Source: an uncultured bacterium (lineage in GTDB: Bacteria; Krumholzibacteriota; Krumholzibacteriia; LZORAL124-64-63). Taken from it: a stretch of DNA of 62,649 nucleotides. A program made the translations under genes and the position numbers. How positions within the stretch are numbered: position 1 is the stretch's first letter; each line of letters starts with the position of its first letter. Location of the stretch: positions 1 through 62,649 of the forward strand of contig CALEMW010000160.1 of assembly GCA_937910695.1 (NCBI GenBank), given 5' to 3'. The notes below the pieces were generated by a model. The model was not told the DNA's origin. It searched no databases and saw only the letters and a program-made list of their open reading frames with translations. Shown here piece by piece: positions 39,380 to 48,359 of this stretch.

Positions 39380-40443
39380 CGGCCCCGCGGATCCTTGATC
39401 GGCGCAGCGCCGCCCACCGTTGGTTCGAGACTCGTTGGCGAAGCTGGCAGGATCATGAGCCGGTCTGGTTGCCGCCCGCAGCCGCAGCGACCACGGCTCT
39501 GCAGCATCGAATCCTCGAGCACCGGCTCAAGGCCAGGCCGACCCCGCCCGTCAACCCGTTGGTGGTTTCTGTGGGTAATCTGCGGGTCGGAGGCACAGGA
39601 AAGACTCCGGTGGTGATCGACACCGTTGTGCGGCTCTGCGAACGCAACGTCCTGGGTGTCGTGCTGGTGCGCGGCTACGGCTCTGGTCGCCGTGGACCGT
39701 GTCTTGTCGACCCTGAGGACCGCGCTTGCGGCGACGAGGCCCGCCTCATCGCCCGCGACGGCGGCTGGCCAGTGATCCAGGCCGCGGATAGGCGGGAAGG
39801 CTTTGCGTTTGCCTGCAGCATCGCACCCCGCAACGGAGTGATTCTGCTCGAGGATGCCCATCAGACAGCCGGGGTGCCCCGTCATCGGGATATCCTCATC
39901 CTCGATCGCTGGTGCGGCGATCGTGGCTCCTGTCGACCACGGGCCGGTCGGTTGATTCCCTGGGGTCCTTACCGCGAAGGCGCCGAAGGTGCCGATCGCG
40001 CTGATGTCTGGATCACCGAATCCGCTGCAGAAGATGCTCCATGCCAGCCTGAGCTCCACCCATCCCGCCCAGTTCTGTCCTTCCAGCGCTCTAGCGTGGC
40101 GCCCCGGTCTGCTCTAGATTGTGCGGCGCCCTATGGTGTGGTCTGCGGGCTCGCCAGGCCTGAGGCATTCGAGAATTCCTGTGAGGCTGTCATGGGAAGG
40201 CCGCCTGGAATCATCGCCCGTTTCGACGACCATGCGGTCTACACTTCCGCTGACGTCGCGGCGCTGATGCAGGCCGGTTCCGGGTCAGGAGTCGCGCACT
40301 GGTTGACCACGGGCAAGGACCATGGGAAGCTTGGGCTTCTGTGGCCCGACGCACTCACTCTCCATGAGGTGGGACTGGCGCTGGACTGGAAGAGCACGTC
40401 GCCTGCCGATCTCATTGTCGGGTGGCTCGCGGAACGGACTTGA
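39376..40443 (+). CDS. lpxK: Tetraacyldisaccharide 4'-kinase (divergent)
   Basis: A 355-residue LpxK, phosphorylating the 4' position of the lipid A precursor at the inner membrane. P-loop SVGNLRVGGTGKTP (65-78), CGDEARLIAR (for SDEPxLLA, Asp120 the likely base), LIPWGPYREG (for PaGPLRE) and DDHAVYT (for DHHxY) are visible. The usual DDGFQH motif is changed to EDAHQ (159-163). Activity is still likely because the nucleotide loop and base are kept and it closes a complete lpx operon. ATG in the previous stop. Confidence 0.88.
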   Translation: MTAPRILDRRSAAHRWFETRWRSWQDHEPVWLPPAAAATTALQHRILEHRLKARPTPPVNPLVVSVGNLRVGGTGKTPVVIDTVVRLCERNVLGVVLVRGYGSGRRGPCLVDPEDRACGDEARLIARDGGWPVIQAADRREGFAFACSIAPRNGVILLEDAHQTAGVPRHRDILILDRWCGDRGSCRPRAGRLIPWGPYREGAEGADRADVWITESAAEDAPCQPELHPSRPVLSFQRSSVAPRSALDCAAPYGVVCGLARPEAFENSCEAVMGRPPGIIARFDDHAVYTSADVAALMQAGSGSGVAHWLTTGKDHGKLGLLWPDALTLHEVGLALDWKSTSPADLIVGWLAERT

Positions 40444-40459
40444 GCCGATCGGGGCGGTC

Positions 40460-42106
40460 ATGCGTCGCAACGGGATCCAGCACAGCAGATATCTCGTGGT
40501 CGGGTCGGGGATCGCCGGCCTTCAGTTCGCACTGCTGGCCGCGGAACATGGATCAGTGCGCATCGTCACCAAGAAGAATTCGTCTGAGAGTAATACCAAC
40601 TATGCCCAGGGCGGCATCGCCGCAGCCATGTCTCCCCTCGACGACTTCGAATCCCATCTGACCGATACGCTGGTAGCCGGCGACGGACTCTGCGACGAAA
40701 CGGTCACGCGAGCCATGGTCGAGGCGGCGCCCAGGCTGATCGAAAGGCTGCTGTCCTACGGCGTCCGCTTCTCCCGGGACAGGAACGATGAATCCGCCTT
40801 CGCCATGGGGCGTGAAGGCGGCCACTCCCGCAACCGCATCCTCCATGCCGCGGACCTCACCGGGCGTGAGCTCGAACAGAGGCTGCTCGAAGCCTGCCGC
40901 CGACATCCCGACATCGATATCGAGGAGGACCATCTGGGCCTCGACCTGATCCGCGCAGCGGATCTCAACCCTGTCCCGACGGCCGCCGAGCGCATCGTGG
41001 GCTGCTGGGTTCTCGACAGCACGGGTCGGGAGAGGGTGCCCTGTGTCGCCGATCTGGTGGTACTGGCCACCGGCGGCTGCGGCAAGGTGTATGCCTACAC
41101 ATCGAACCCGGATATCGCCACCGGCGACGGCATGGCCATGGCGTACCGGGCTGGGGCTGTCCTTGCAAACATGGAATTCGTCCAGTTCCACCCCACCTGT
41201 CTCTACAATCCCGAGGCGAAGAGCTTTTTGATTTCCGAAGCAGTCCGCGGGGAGGGCGCGCACCTGGTCAACGAGCGGGGTGAACGGTTCATGATCCGCT
41301 ATCACCCCCTCGCCGAACTCGCGCCGCGGGACGTTGTGGCCCGCGCCATGGACCAGGAGATGAAGATCTCAGGAGATCCTTGCGTGTTCCTCGACCTCGG
41401 CCATCTCGACGCCGACCATGTTCGCACGCGATTTCCGAACCTCCATGCGACCTGCGCCGGCTTCGGCCTGGATATGACCAGCGATCCGGTTCCGGTCGTA
41501 CCGGCGGCCCACTATATGTGCGGCGGGGTGCAGGTCGATGACCGGAGCCGGACGAGTCTGCCGGGGCTGCTGGCCATCGGAGAGACGGCCTGCTCCGGCG
41601 TGCACGGCGCCAACCGACTGGCCAGCAACTCCTTGCTCGAAGCCGTGTATTTTGCTGAACGGGCAGGGGAGCTCGCAGCCGAAACGCCGTCTCTGCTCGG
41701 CGACCGCAGTCGCTTGTCTCTGAGGGAATCTCAATCGTCGCTTTCAGGAGCCGGCGCAGAAGCCATGATCCTCGAACACGACTGGGACATCGTCCGCCGC
41801 GTGATGTGGGACTATGTCGGCATCGTACGCAGTCGCCAGCGTCTGACCATTGCCCTGGAGCGCCTGCGCGCAGTGCGGGCCACCGTAGAGAAGGTCACTT
41901 CGCATTCTTTGCTGAGCTCGGATCTCGTCGAACTGAGGAATCTCGCCCTGGTCGGAGAACTCATCGTTCTCTGTGCTCTCGAGCGTCGAGAAAGCCGTGG
42001 ACTCCATTACACCACGGACCACCCTGCCAAAGCTCCCGGCAAGCCCGTTTGGACACTCGTGGGGCGCGGCCTGCCTCTTGCAGCCATGGAAATGCCGGCA
42101 TCATGA
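40460..42106 (+). CDS. nadB: L-aspartate oxidase
   Basis: A 548-residue flavoprotein that oxidises aspartate to iminoaspartate for quinolinate and NAD synthesis. FAD motif VVGSGIAGLQFALLAAEHG, NTNYAQGGIAAAM, the catalytic stretch FVQFHPTCLYNP, HYMCGGVQVDD and HGANRLASNSLLEAV are all NadB/succinate dehydrogenase-type signatures. The ATG at 40460 gives the expected N-terminus. Stop overlaps the methyltransferase start. NadA and NadC are not in the window. Confidence 0.94.
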   Translation: MRRNGIQHSRYLVVGSGIAGLQFALLAAEHGSVRIVTKKNSSESNTNYAQGGIAAAMSPLDDFESHLTDTLVAGDGLCDETVTRAMVEAAPRLIERLLSYGVRFSRDRNDESAFAMGREGGHSRNRILHAADLTGRELEQRLLEACRRHPDIDIEEDHLGLDLIRAADLNPVPTAAERIVGCWVLDSTGRERVPCVADLVVLATGGCGKVYAYTSNPDIATGDGMAMAYRAGAVLANMEFVQFHPTCLYNPEAKSFLISEAVRGEGAHLVNERGERFMIRYHPLAELAPRDVVARAMDQEMKISGDPCVFLDLGHLDADHVRTRFPNLHATCAGFGLDMTSDPVPVVPAAHYMCGGVQVDDRSRTSLPGLLAIGETACSGVHGANRLASNSLLEAVYFAERAGELAAETPSLLGDRSRLSLRESQSSLSGAGAEAMILEHDWDIVRRVMWDYVGIVRSRQRLTIALERLRAVRATVEKVTSHSLLSSDLVELRNLALVGELIVLCALERRESRGLHYTTDHPAKAPGKPVWTLVGRGLPLAAMEMPAS

Positions 42107-42891
42107 GTATCGAAGCTTGGGCCAGGTCCGCCTTTGGAGCCCATTACTCGCGTCTCTACCGCCACCGCGACGACGATGAGGCCCGGCGCGCCGTAGCCCT
42201 GGTGGACCGCATCGCCGGTCTCGACGGGGCTCGGGTTCTGGATCTCGGTTGCGGCGCAGGGCGTCACCTGGGGCCCCTGGCAGGATCGGGAGCCTGTGTC
42301 GTAGGTATGGATCAGTCTCCGGAGCTGCTGTCTGAAGCACATGATGAGGTTCCCGAGGCCGCTGGCTCGACCCTGGTGAGGGGGGATTGGGGTCGGTTGC
42401 CGTTCGCAGCGAATGCCTTTGATGTCGTCGTCTCGCTGTTCACCGCGTTCGGCTATGGTGAACATCCCGGCGCTCAACAAAGCATGATTGCTGAAATTGC
42501 GCGGACGCTTGCACCCGGCGGGCATTGGATCTTGGACTACCTGAATCCTCGGCGCGTACGATCCGAGCTCGCCAAGATCCCCCCGCCACGGCTTCGGGTT
42601 CTCGAAGGACTGGTCATGTCTGAGCAACGTCGGTTGAGCCCAGACGGCAGACGTGTGACCAAGGCTGTGACGATCACTCCGGACGGTCCCTCACCGGTGC
42701 AGGGGATTCCCGCCGCCGGCCTCAGCTACGAGGAAAGCGTCGCCTTGATCGATCTCGACGAACTCGACGAACTCGCAGCAACCGCCGATCTGTTTCGCAG
42801 CGCTGCCGCAGGCGACTATGACGGGGCGGCCTTTGATCCCGATACGTCCGTGCGCTGGTTCCTCGTTTTTCGCAAGGAGGTCACGGCATGA
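42103..42891 (+). CDS. Class I SAM-dependent methyltransferase
   Basis: A 262-residue Rossmann methyltransferase: motif I VLDLGCGAGRHL, then VVGMDQSPELL (acidic loop) and NAFDVVVSLFTAFGY (motif for catalysis). The substrate is not evident. It is translationally coupled at both ends, to nadB before and bshC after. A role in bacillithiol modification, for instance N-methylation as known in Chlorobiota for bacillithiol, is a reasonable context guess but is not shown by sequence. Confidence 0.85.
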   Translation: MSIEAWARSAFGAHYSRLYRHRDDDEARRAVALVDRIAGLDGARVLDLGCGAGRHLGPLAGSGACVVGMDQSPELLSEAHDEVPEAAGSTLVRGDWGRLPFAANAFDVVVSLFTAFGYGEHPGAQQSMIAEIARTLAPGGHWILDYLNPRRVRSELAKIPPPRLRVLEGLVMSEQRRLSPDGRRVTKAVTITPDGPSPVQGIPAAGLSYEESVALIDLDELDELAATADLFRSAAAGDYDGAAFDPDTSVRWFLVFRKEVTA

Positions 42892-44414
42892 ATTCGTCGT
42901 CGTGGTCACCCCGCGGGGGGCTCAGCGCCTGTTCTTGGCTCGCTCCCTTGGTCCGTGACGCCATCGCGGGGGTTGGCGGCTTCCCCGGCGTAGCGAGCGA
43001 GGCGGCCGAATTCCTGACGCCCGCGGCAATGGAATCGGCCCCTGCATGGTCATCGCCATGGTTCGAGGGCTGGCGGGCCGGCCAGATCGCTTCTCAAACC
43101 GACCCTGGATCAACAGCCGCCGTTGCCCACAATCTGGACGCCCTGCGGGCCGGCACCGCCGACGTCGTGGTGACGGGGCAGCAGCCGGGTTTTCTCGGAG
43201 GGCCGCTCTATACTCTCTTGAAGGTCGCAACCTGTATCGCGGCGGCGGAAGCGAGGACGCAGGCCGGTCGGCCCACCGTACCGTTGTTCTGGTCCGGTGA
43301 CGCCGACGATGATCTGGCCGAGGCCGTCGGCGTCAGGGTCTGGGATCCCGCGCGAGCCACGTTTCTCAAGCCGGTTCCTCCAGCAGAAGCGAACGGACGC
43401 ATGGTCGGAGCGTTGGCTGCTTCGGTGTTGGGAACCGCTGAACGTGTTTGGCTCTCGGGCCTATCTGGGAAATTCGCGGACCGGCTCGTTGAACTCTGGG
43501 ATACGGGGATGAGTGAGAAGCGATCCTGGAGCAGTCTCCACGCCGACGCTTTGCGGCTCGTCTTTCCCGGTAAGGGATTGCTGATTGTCTCAGGGAACGA
43601 TGCCGAGATGATCGCGGCGGGTCATCCTCTTGTTGAGCGCTTCCTGGCCAGGAGGGACGATCTGATCGCTGAAGTTCGAGGGGCCGGCGCGGATCTGACG
43701 GCTCTTGGTTATCATGCCCAGATCGCCGGGACCAGTCTCGAGCGACCCGTCCATCGAGCCGTCGGCGACGAACGGCGCCGTCTGACGTCTTCGGACGAAG
43801 CCGCGGATGTGCCACCTACTGAACTCCGGCCCGGCGTGGTGCTGCGTTCGCCGTTGCAGGATTGGCTGTTCCGACCGGCGGGGGTGGTCGTCGGTCCGGG
43901 CGAGAGGGCTTATCTCGAGCAGCTGCGACCCCTCTACGCCGCGCTGGATCTGCGCCGGGCGCCGCTGCTGCCCCGCGCCTTTGCCGTGCTCGGGCATCAG
44001 CCCGTCGATGGCCCGGCCCCGATCGCGGATGTCGCACCGAAGGTGGCCGCCGTGGTAAAGGCAGCGGCAAAGGAGCTGGAGAAATCGTTGAACGAACTCG
44101 GCGTTCTCGACGCCGGCGTCCGCGCCGAGCGTGTCGCCGAACGCTTCCGACCGACCGTGACAAAAGCGATCGAAGCCGCCTCCCGCGAACGTGAAGAGGT
44201 CCGTCACGACCGGCATGGCCAAGATGACTGGCGCACACCCCGCGGCACACGTCAGGAGCGCGTCCTGCCCGGTTTATGGGCTGCGGCGCTGTTCGAAGAT
44301 CTGCCGGATGTCCTGCATGGCCTGGCGGCCGACCACATCGAGCGGCTCGCCGCCGGCGAACCCTGCGAGTACGAAATCCATGTCGACGAGACCGTTCTGG
44401 AGGACTCACCATGA
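42888..44414 (+). CDS. bshC: Bacillithiol biosynthesis cysteine-adding enzyme
   Basis: A 508-residue BshC, thought to ligate cysteine to glucosaminyl-malate in the last step of bacillithiol synthesis. VVTGQQPGFLGGPLYTLLKVATCI is nearly the family consensus (shown here as a Rossmann-like first half), with VPLFWSGDADDDLAEA following, and a helical coiled-coil insertion near residues 385-430. Length typical (about 500-540). It starts in the ATGA overlap with the methyltransferase and is followed by bshB1 and bshA, giving the complete pathway. Confidence 0.9.
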   Translation: MNSSSWSPRGGLSACSWLAPLVRDAIAGVGGFPGVASEAAEFLTPAAMESAPAWSSPWFEGWRAGQIASQTDPGSTAAVAHNLDALRAGTADVVVTGQQPGFLGGPLYTLLKVATCIAAAEARTQAGRPTVPLFWSGDADDDLAEAVGVRVWDPARATFLKPVPPAEANGRMVGALAASVLGTAERVWLSGLSGKFADRLVELWDTGMSEKRSWSSLHADALRLVFPGKGLLIVSGNDAEMIAAGHPLVERFLARRDDLIAEVRGAGADLTALGYHAQIAGTSLERPVHRAVGDERRRLTSSDEAADVPPTELRPGVVLRSPLQDWLFRPAGVVVGPGERAYLEQLRPLYAALDLRRAPLLPRAFAVLGHQPVDGPAPIADVAPKVAAVVKAAAKELEKSLNELGVLDAGVRAERVAERFRPTVTKAIEAASREREEVRHDRHGQDDWRTPRGTRQERVLPGLWAAALFEDLPDVLHGLAADHIERLAAGEPCEYEIHVDETVLEDSP

Positions 44415-45178
44415 ATCCCACGAATGCCGGCTGCGATCTGCTCTGCATCTGTCCTCATACCGACGACGCCGAGATCGCCCTCGGCGGCACGCTCGCTTTG
44501 CTGGCCCGGGCGGGCCGCAAGGTCTGGGTCTGCGATCTGACAAGGGGAGAGCTCGGCTCCAACGGCACCCCTGAAGAGCGCTGGCGCGAGGCTGCGGAGG
44601 CGTCCGCACACCTGGGCTTGACCGGTCGGTTGCAGTTCGAGCTGCCCGATGGCTTCGTCGACGTCGGCGCTCCCGAACAGGTCGCGACTGTCGCGGCCGT
44701 CATCAGGCGACTCCGGCCACGCTGGATCGCGACGGCGCCCATGCCCAACCGCCATCCCGATCATCGGGCCATCGGCGCGCTGGTGGAGAAGGCTGCCTTC
44801 ATGTCCCGCCTGGCCGCTTGGTCGCCGGATCTGCCCGCGCACCGTATCTGGGATGGCGGCGCGTTGCTGCCCGATCCCACCGATCGCTGGCAGACAGAAG
44901 CAGTGCTCCACGTCTGTCTCGAGGGTGAGCAGGCAGACGTGCTTTTCGATGTGAGCTCTGTCTGGGATAAGAAACTGGCCGCTCTGAAGGCCTATGCCAC
45001 GCAGTTCGAGGCAGTGGGCGAGCGTCGGCCCACCATGATCAACGATCCCGCCTTCCTGGAGCAGGTCGAGCGATGGGCCCGGGCGCGAGGATTCCGTGCC
45101 GGGGTGTCCCATGCCGAAGCGTTGCGCACATCTGCGGCGCCGCTGTTGTCGGACTTGCCGCAGGAGCGTTGGACTTGA
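44411..45178 (+). CDS. bshB1: Bacillithiol biosynthesis deacetylase BshB1
   Basis: A 255-residue LmbE/PIG-L zinc hydrolase that removes the acetyl group from GlcNAc-malate. CICPHTDDAEIALGGTLALL carries the zinc ligands (family consensus HPDDxE; here HTDDAE), followed by DLTRGELGSNGTPE, and PNRHPDHRAIGALV carries the third ligand. ATG in the bshC overlap. Confidence 0.92.
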   Translation: MNPTNAGCDLLCICPHTDDAEIALGGTLALLARAGRKVWVCDLTRGELGSNGTPEERWREAAEASAHLGLTGRLQFELPDGFVDVGAPEQVATVAAVIRRLRPRWIATAPMPNRHPDHRAIGALVEKAAFMSRLAAWSPDLPAHRIWDGGALLPDPTDRWQTEAVLHVCLEGEQADVLFDVSSVWDKKLAALKAYATQFEAVGERRPTMINDPAFLEQVERWARARGFRAGVSHAEALRTSAAPLLSDLPQERWT

Positions 45179-46302
45179 ACCGGCTGCCGGTGATCGGCAT
45201 CACCTGCTACCCGACCCAGGGGGGCAGCGGGGTCGTGGCCAGCGAACTCGGTCTGAGCCTGGCCCGTCGCGGTTACGAAGTGCATTTCATCACCAGTTCG
45301 CTCCCGTTGCGGTTGAAGCATTACGAGCAGAACATATTTTTCCACCAGGTCGAGGCAGTGTCGTATCCGGTCTTCCAGCACACGCCTTACACCCTGGCAC
45401 TGGCGACCAAGATGAGCGAGGTCACAGAGGAGTACGGCGTGGACATCCTGCACGTCCACTACGCCATCCCTCATGCCGCCAGTGCGTTTCTGGCCCAGGA
45501 GATGGTCGGACGCGACGCCGTGAAGGTCGTCACGACCCTTCATGGCACCGACATCACCCTCGTCGGACAGGAGCCAGGATACTTCGCCATGACCCGCTTC
45601 CTGATCGAACGCAGCGACGCTGTGACGACGGTCAGCACGTTCCTGCGCGACGAGACGGTTCGGGTCTTCGGCGTGAGCAGGCACATCGAGGTCATTCCGA
45701 ACTTCGTGGAGTCCCGCCGCTTTCGGCCGCGGCACGATCTCGACCGGACGTGCTTGGCCGCCGCCGATGAGAAAATCGTGGTTCATGCCTCCAATTTCCG
45801 ACCGGTGAAGAATATCTCCGCCGTCGTCCGCGGTTTCGCCCGCATCTGTGAGCACGTCAACGCACGCCTGATCCTGGTGGGCGAAGGGCCGGACCGCCGG
45901 CTGGCGGCTGACATCGCCGCCGCGGAAGGCGTGAGCGACCGCATACGCTTTCTGGGGCAGGTGGACAATCTCGAGGAGATTCTGGCCATGGCCGATCTCA
46001 CACTGCTGCCATCGCTCCACGAGTCGTTCGGGTTGGTGGCCTTGGAGTCCATGGCCTGCGGCACACCGGCCATCGTCACGGCCAACGGCGGGGCGGGGGA
46101 GTTCGTAGAGCACGGCGTGAACTCTTTCCTCTGCGATCCCGCTGACATTGAGACGATCGTGGCTCCCGCCGTGAAACTCCTGACGGATCAAGACTTGTAC
46201 AGCCAGGTTGCCGACAACGGTCTGCGCGATGCCGTGGCCAGGTTCGGCACGCCCTGCGTTCTGAAAAGGTACACGGAACTCTACGACCGGGTTCTCGCCT
46301 GA
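45175..46302 (+). CDS. bshA: N-acetyl-alpha-D-glucosaminyl L-malate synthase
   Basis: A 375-residue GT4 glycosyltransferase for the first step of bacillithiol synthesis (UDP-GlcNAc plus malate). ITCYPTQGGSGVVASELGLSLA is the BshA-type N-terminus, with VTTLHGTDITLVG in the acceptor half and HESFGLVALESMACGTPAIVT in the donor half. TTG start in the TTGA overlap with bshB1, with AGGAG upstream. Confidence 0.93.
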   Translation: MNRLPVIGITCYPTQGGSGVVASELGLSLARRGYEVHFITSSLPLRLKHYEQNIFFHQVEAVSYPVFQHTPYTLALATKMSEVTEEYGVDILHVHYAIPHAASAFLAQEMVGRDAVKVVTTLHGTDITLVGQEPGYFAMTRFLIERSDAVTTVSTFLRDETVRVFGVSRHIEVIPNFVESRRFRPRHDLDRTCLAAADEKIVVHASNFRPVKNISAVVRGFARICEHVNARLILVGEGPDRRLAADIAAAEGVSDRIRFLGQVDNLEEILAMADLTLLPSLHESFGLVALESMACGTPAIVTANGGAGEFVEHGVNSFLCDPADIETIVAPAVKLLTDQDLYSQVADNGLRDAVARFGTPCVLKRYTELYDRVLA

Positions 46303-46354
46303 TTCGGAACTCCCGGCACCTCTTCGTGTTGATCTCGGGCCGGTGAGTCCGCAC

Positions 46355-46382
46355 TTGCCAGGGTCCGTCTTCGTGATACATT
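46355..46382 (+). promoter_or_regulatory. Candidate sigma70 promoter for tol-pal operon
   Basis: TTGCCA at 46355-46360, 16-bp spacer, TACATT at 46377-46382, in the 174-bp gap between bshA and tolQ. Confidence 0.5.
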
Positions 46383-46476
46383 GGACCCGCGCGGACACCG
46401 CGCTGGGCGCTTCCCCGGGCATCGTCCCTCGGTTTCATGCCGAACGGACGCCGCCCTTCCGTCAGAAGGAGCTGAC

Positions 46477-47202
46477 ATGCCAAGCACACCGTTCCTGGCC
46501 GCACTCGGTCCGCAGGAACTCCTCGGACTGCTGCTTGAAACCTCGCTTCTCGGCAAGATCGTCATGCTCGTACTGCTCGTGCTGTCGGTCCTGTCGTGGG
46601 CCGTCATGTTCGACAAGGCGCGCACCCTGGCGCGGATCCGTGCCGGCCATGTCCTGTTCTGGGACCGTTGTGACGCCTGGCTCGACGGCACCGCCAAGCC
46701 GGAGACGGTGGCCGCCTGGTGCGAGGACCACAAGGATCTGCCCCTGGCCAATCTTTGGCGCGAAGCCGCCCATCTGGGCAGCGCCGCCAATGTCCGGCGC
46801 ACTTCCGAACGCGTGGCCTACGCCGAGACCGAAGCCCTCGAACGCTACCTGATCATCCTGTCGACCACCGTGACCATTTCCCCGTTCCTGGGCTTGATGG
46901 GAACGGTCTGGGGCATCATGCAGGCGTTCTGGGACATGTCGGCCATGCACAGCGCCAACCTCACCGTCGTGGCGCCGGGCATCGCGGAGGCCCTCGTGAC
47001 CACCATCGCCGGTCTTTCGGCGGCCATCCCCGCGGTGGTTTTCTACAACATGTTCGTGCGTAAGATCGACTTGGTCGGTAATGAAATGGAACGCCTACGC
47101 TCCTTGCTTGAAGAGGAGGTGATGGAGCGCACGGGCCAGACGCCTGCTCGACACCGACCGGCGCGACGCCCGGACACCCATGCCGGGGAGCGGATCCGAT
47201 GA
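46477..47202 (+). CDS. tolQ: TolQ/ExbB-type proton channel subunit
   Basis: A 241-residue MotA/TolQ/ExbB protein with three membrane helices (about 20-42, 130-155, 165-190). ISPFLGLMGTVWGIMQAF and APGIAEALVTTIAGLSAAIPAVVFYN are the conserved channel helices. With TolR it converts proton flow into force on the Tol-Pal complex at the division site. ATG at 46477 with GAAGGAG upstream. Confidence 0.92.
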   Translation: MPSTPFLAALGPQELLGLLLETSLLGKIVMLVLLVLSVLSWAVMFDKARTLARIRAGHVLFWDRCDAWLDGTAKPETVAAWCEDHKDLPLANLWREAAHLGSAANVRRTSERVAYAETEALERYLIILSTTVTISPFLGLMGTVWGIMQAFWDMSAMHSANLTVVAPGIAEALVTTIAGLSAAIPAVVFYNMFVRKIDLVGNEMERLRSLLEEEVMERTGQTPARHRPARRPDTHAGERIR

Positions 47203-47612
47203 AACGCTCGACCTACCGCAGCCTCGCAGAGATCAACATCACGTCGTTGGTGGATGTGACGCTTTGCCTCCTGATCATCTTCATGCTCACTGCTCCCTAC
47301 ATCCAGGGCGGAGTGGAGGTGGACCTGCCCCAGGCCGAGACGAACGACGTGATCGTGCGGGAGGGCCCCATTATCACCGTCACGACCAACCGTCAGATCT
47401 TCTACGATGAGGATCCCGTCTCGTCCGCGGAACTGGAGCAAAGGTTGGTGGATCGTCTCGACGAACGTGAGACGGTGCCCGTCTACCTGCGTATCGATGA
47501 AGAGGTGCCCTATGGTTTCGCCCTGCAGGTCATGGCCGTCGTCGAACGGATGGGGTTCGAGCACCTGAGTCTCGTGGCCGACCCCGACCAGCTCGGGGGA
47601 GCGTCGCGATGA
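47199..47612 (+). CDS. tolR: TolR/ExbD-type subunit
   Basis: A 137-residue protein with one membrane helix near residues 16-35 carrying the essential aspartate (SLVDVTLCLLIIFML, Asp19) and a periplasmic domain. ATG in the tolQ stop. Partner of TolQ. Confidence 0.92.
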   Translation: MKRSTYRSLAEINITSLVDVTLCLLIIFMLTAPYIQGGVEVDLPQAETNDVIVREGPIITVTTNRQIFYDEDPVSSAELEQRLVDRLDERETVPVYLRIDEEVPYGFALQVMAVVERMGFEHLSLVADPDQLGGASR

Positions 47613-48355
47613 ACAGGGCGGTCCCGGCGTCGGTCGCGGTGCATCTGGTGGTGCTGCTGCTGGTCGTCCTTTTCGGGGCCTGGGTGGACCGTCCGGTGCT
47701 GACGCCCCGGCGTATGATCAACGTACAGATCGCGACCATGCCCGAACGGCAGGCTGAGCCCATCGAGACAGTCGAAGATGTTGAGCCTGAGGCCGTCGAT
47801 ACGCCGCCTGAGGAGCAGGCGCCTGTGATCGTCGAGCCTGAACCCATCCAGGTGGAACCGGAGCCGACGGTCGTGCCCGCTGAGCCGGATGAACAGCCCG
47901 TTCGTGATCCTGAACCAGAACCTGTCATCGTGAAGCCACAACCGACCGCGGTGGAACCCAGCCCGGCAACGACGCCCGTGACGCAGGAGCAGACTCCCGA
48001 TGCGACGGCGGAGGCGACCCCCGACATCTCGTCGGTCACGGCGACCGACGACGAAGTGCCGCCCCGGTTCCAGTACTACCTGACGATTCTGCAGGGCAAG
48101 GTCAGCCGGCAGTGGCAGCCCAAACAGGTGGGCATTCGTGAAAGTTCGTCGCGCTACTGCGTGATTCATTTTTTCGTGGAGCGGGATGGGCGCATCACTC
48201 GTGAGACGGTGGCACGTACGTCCGGCGTTGCGCTGTTCGACAAGGAAGCCCTCGGGGCCGTGCGCCGCGCGGGACGCATGCCGCCATTGCCGGCCGGCAT
48301 CACCGGTGCCGCCCTGGGCGTGAGCTTCTCCTTTACCTTGAAATCCGGGACGTAA
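47609..48355 (+). CDS. TonB/TolA-type energy transducer
   Basis: A 248-residue protein with one N-terminal anchor helix (about 8-24), a long Glu/Pro/Val-rich periplasmic linker (about 48-150) and a C-terminal TonB/TolA-like domain (about 160-248, VSRQWQP and FVERDGRITRETVARTSGVALFDKEALGAVRRA). It occupies the place of tolA between tolR and tolB and very likely does its job of reaching Pal across the periplasm, although the Pro/Glu linker is TonB-like rather than the long helix of proteobacterial TolA. Confidence 0.88.
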   Translation: MNRAVPASVAVHLVVLLLVVLFGAWVDRPVLTPRRMINVQIATMPERQAEPIETVEDVEPEAVDTPPEEQAPVIVEPEPIQVEPEPTVVPAEPDEQPVRDPEPEPVIVKPQPTAVEPSPATTPVTQEQTPDATAEATPDISSVTATDDEVPPRFQYYLTILQGKVSRQWQPKQVGIRESSSRYCVIHFFVERDGRITRETVARTSGVALFDKEALGAVRRAGRMPPLPAGITGAALGVSFSFTLKSGT

Positions 48356-48359
48356 TCAG

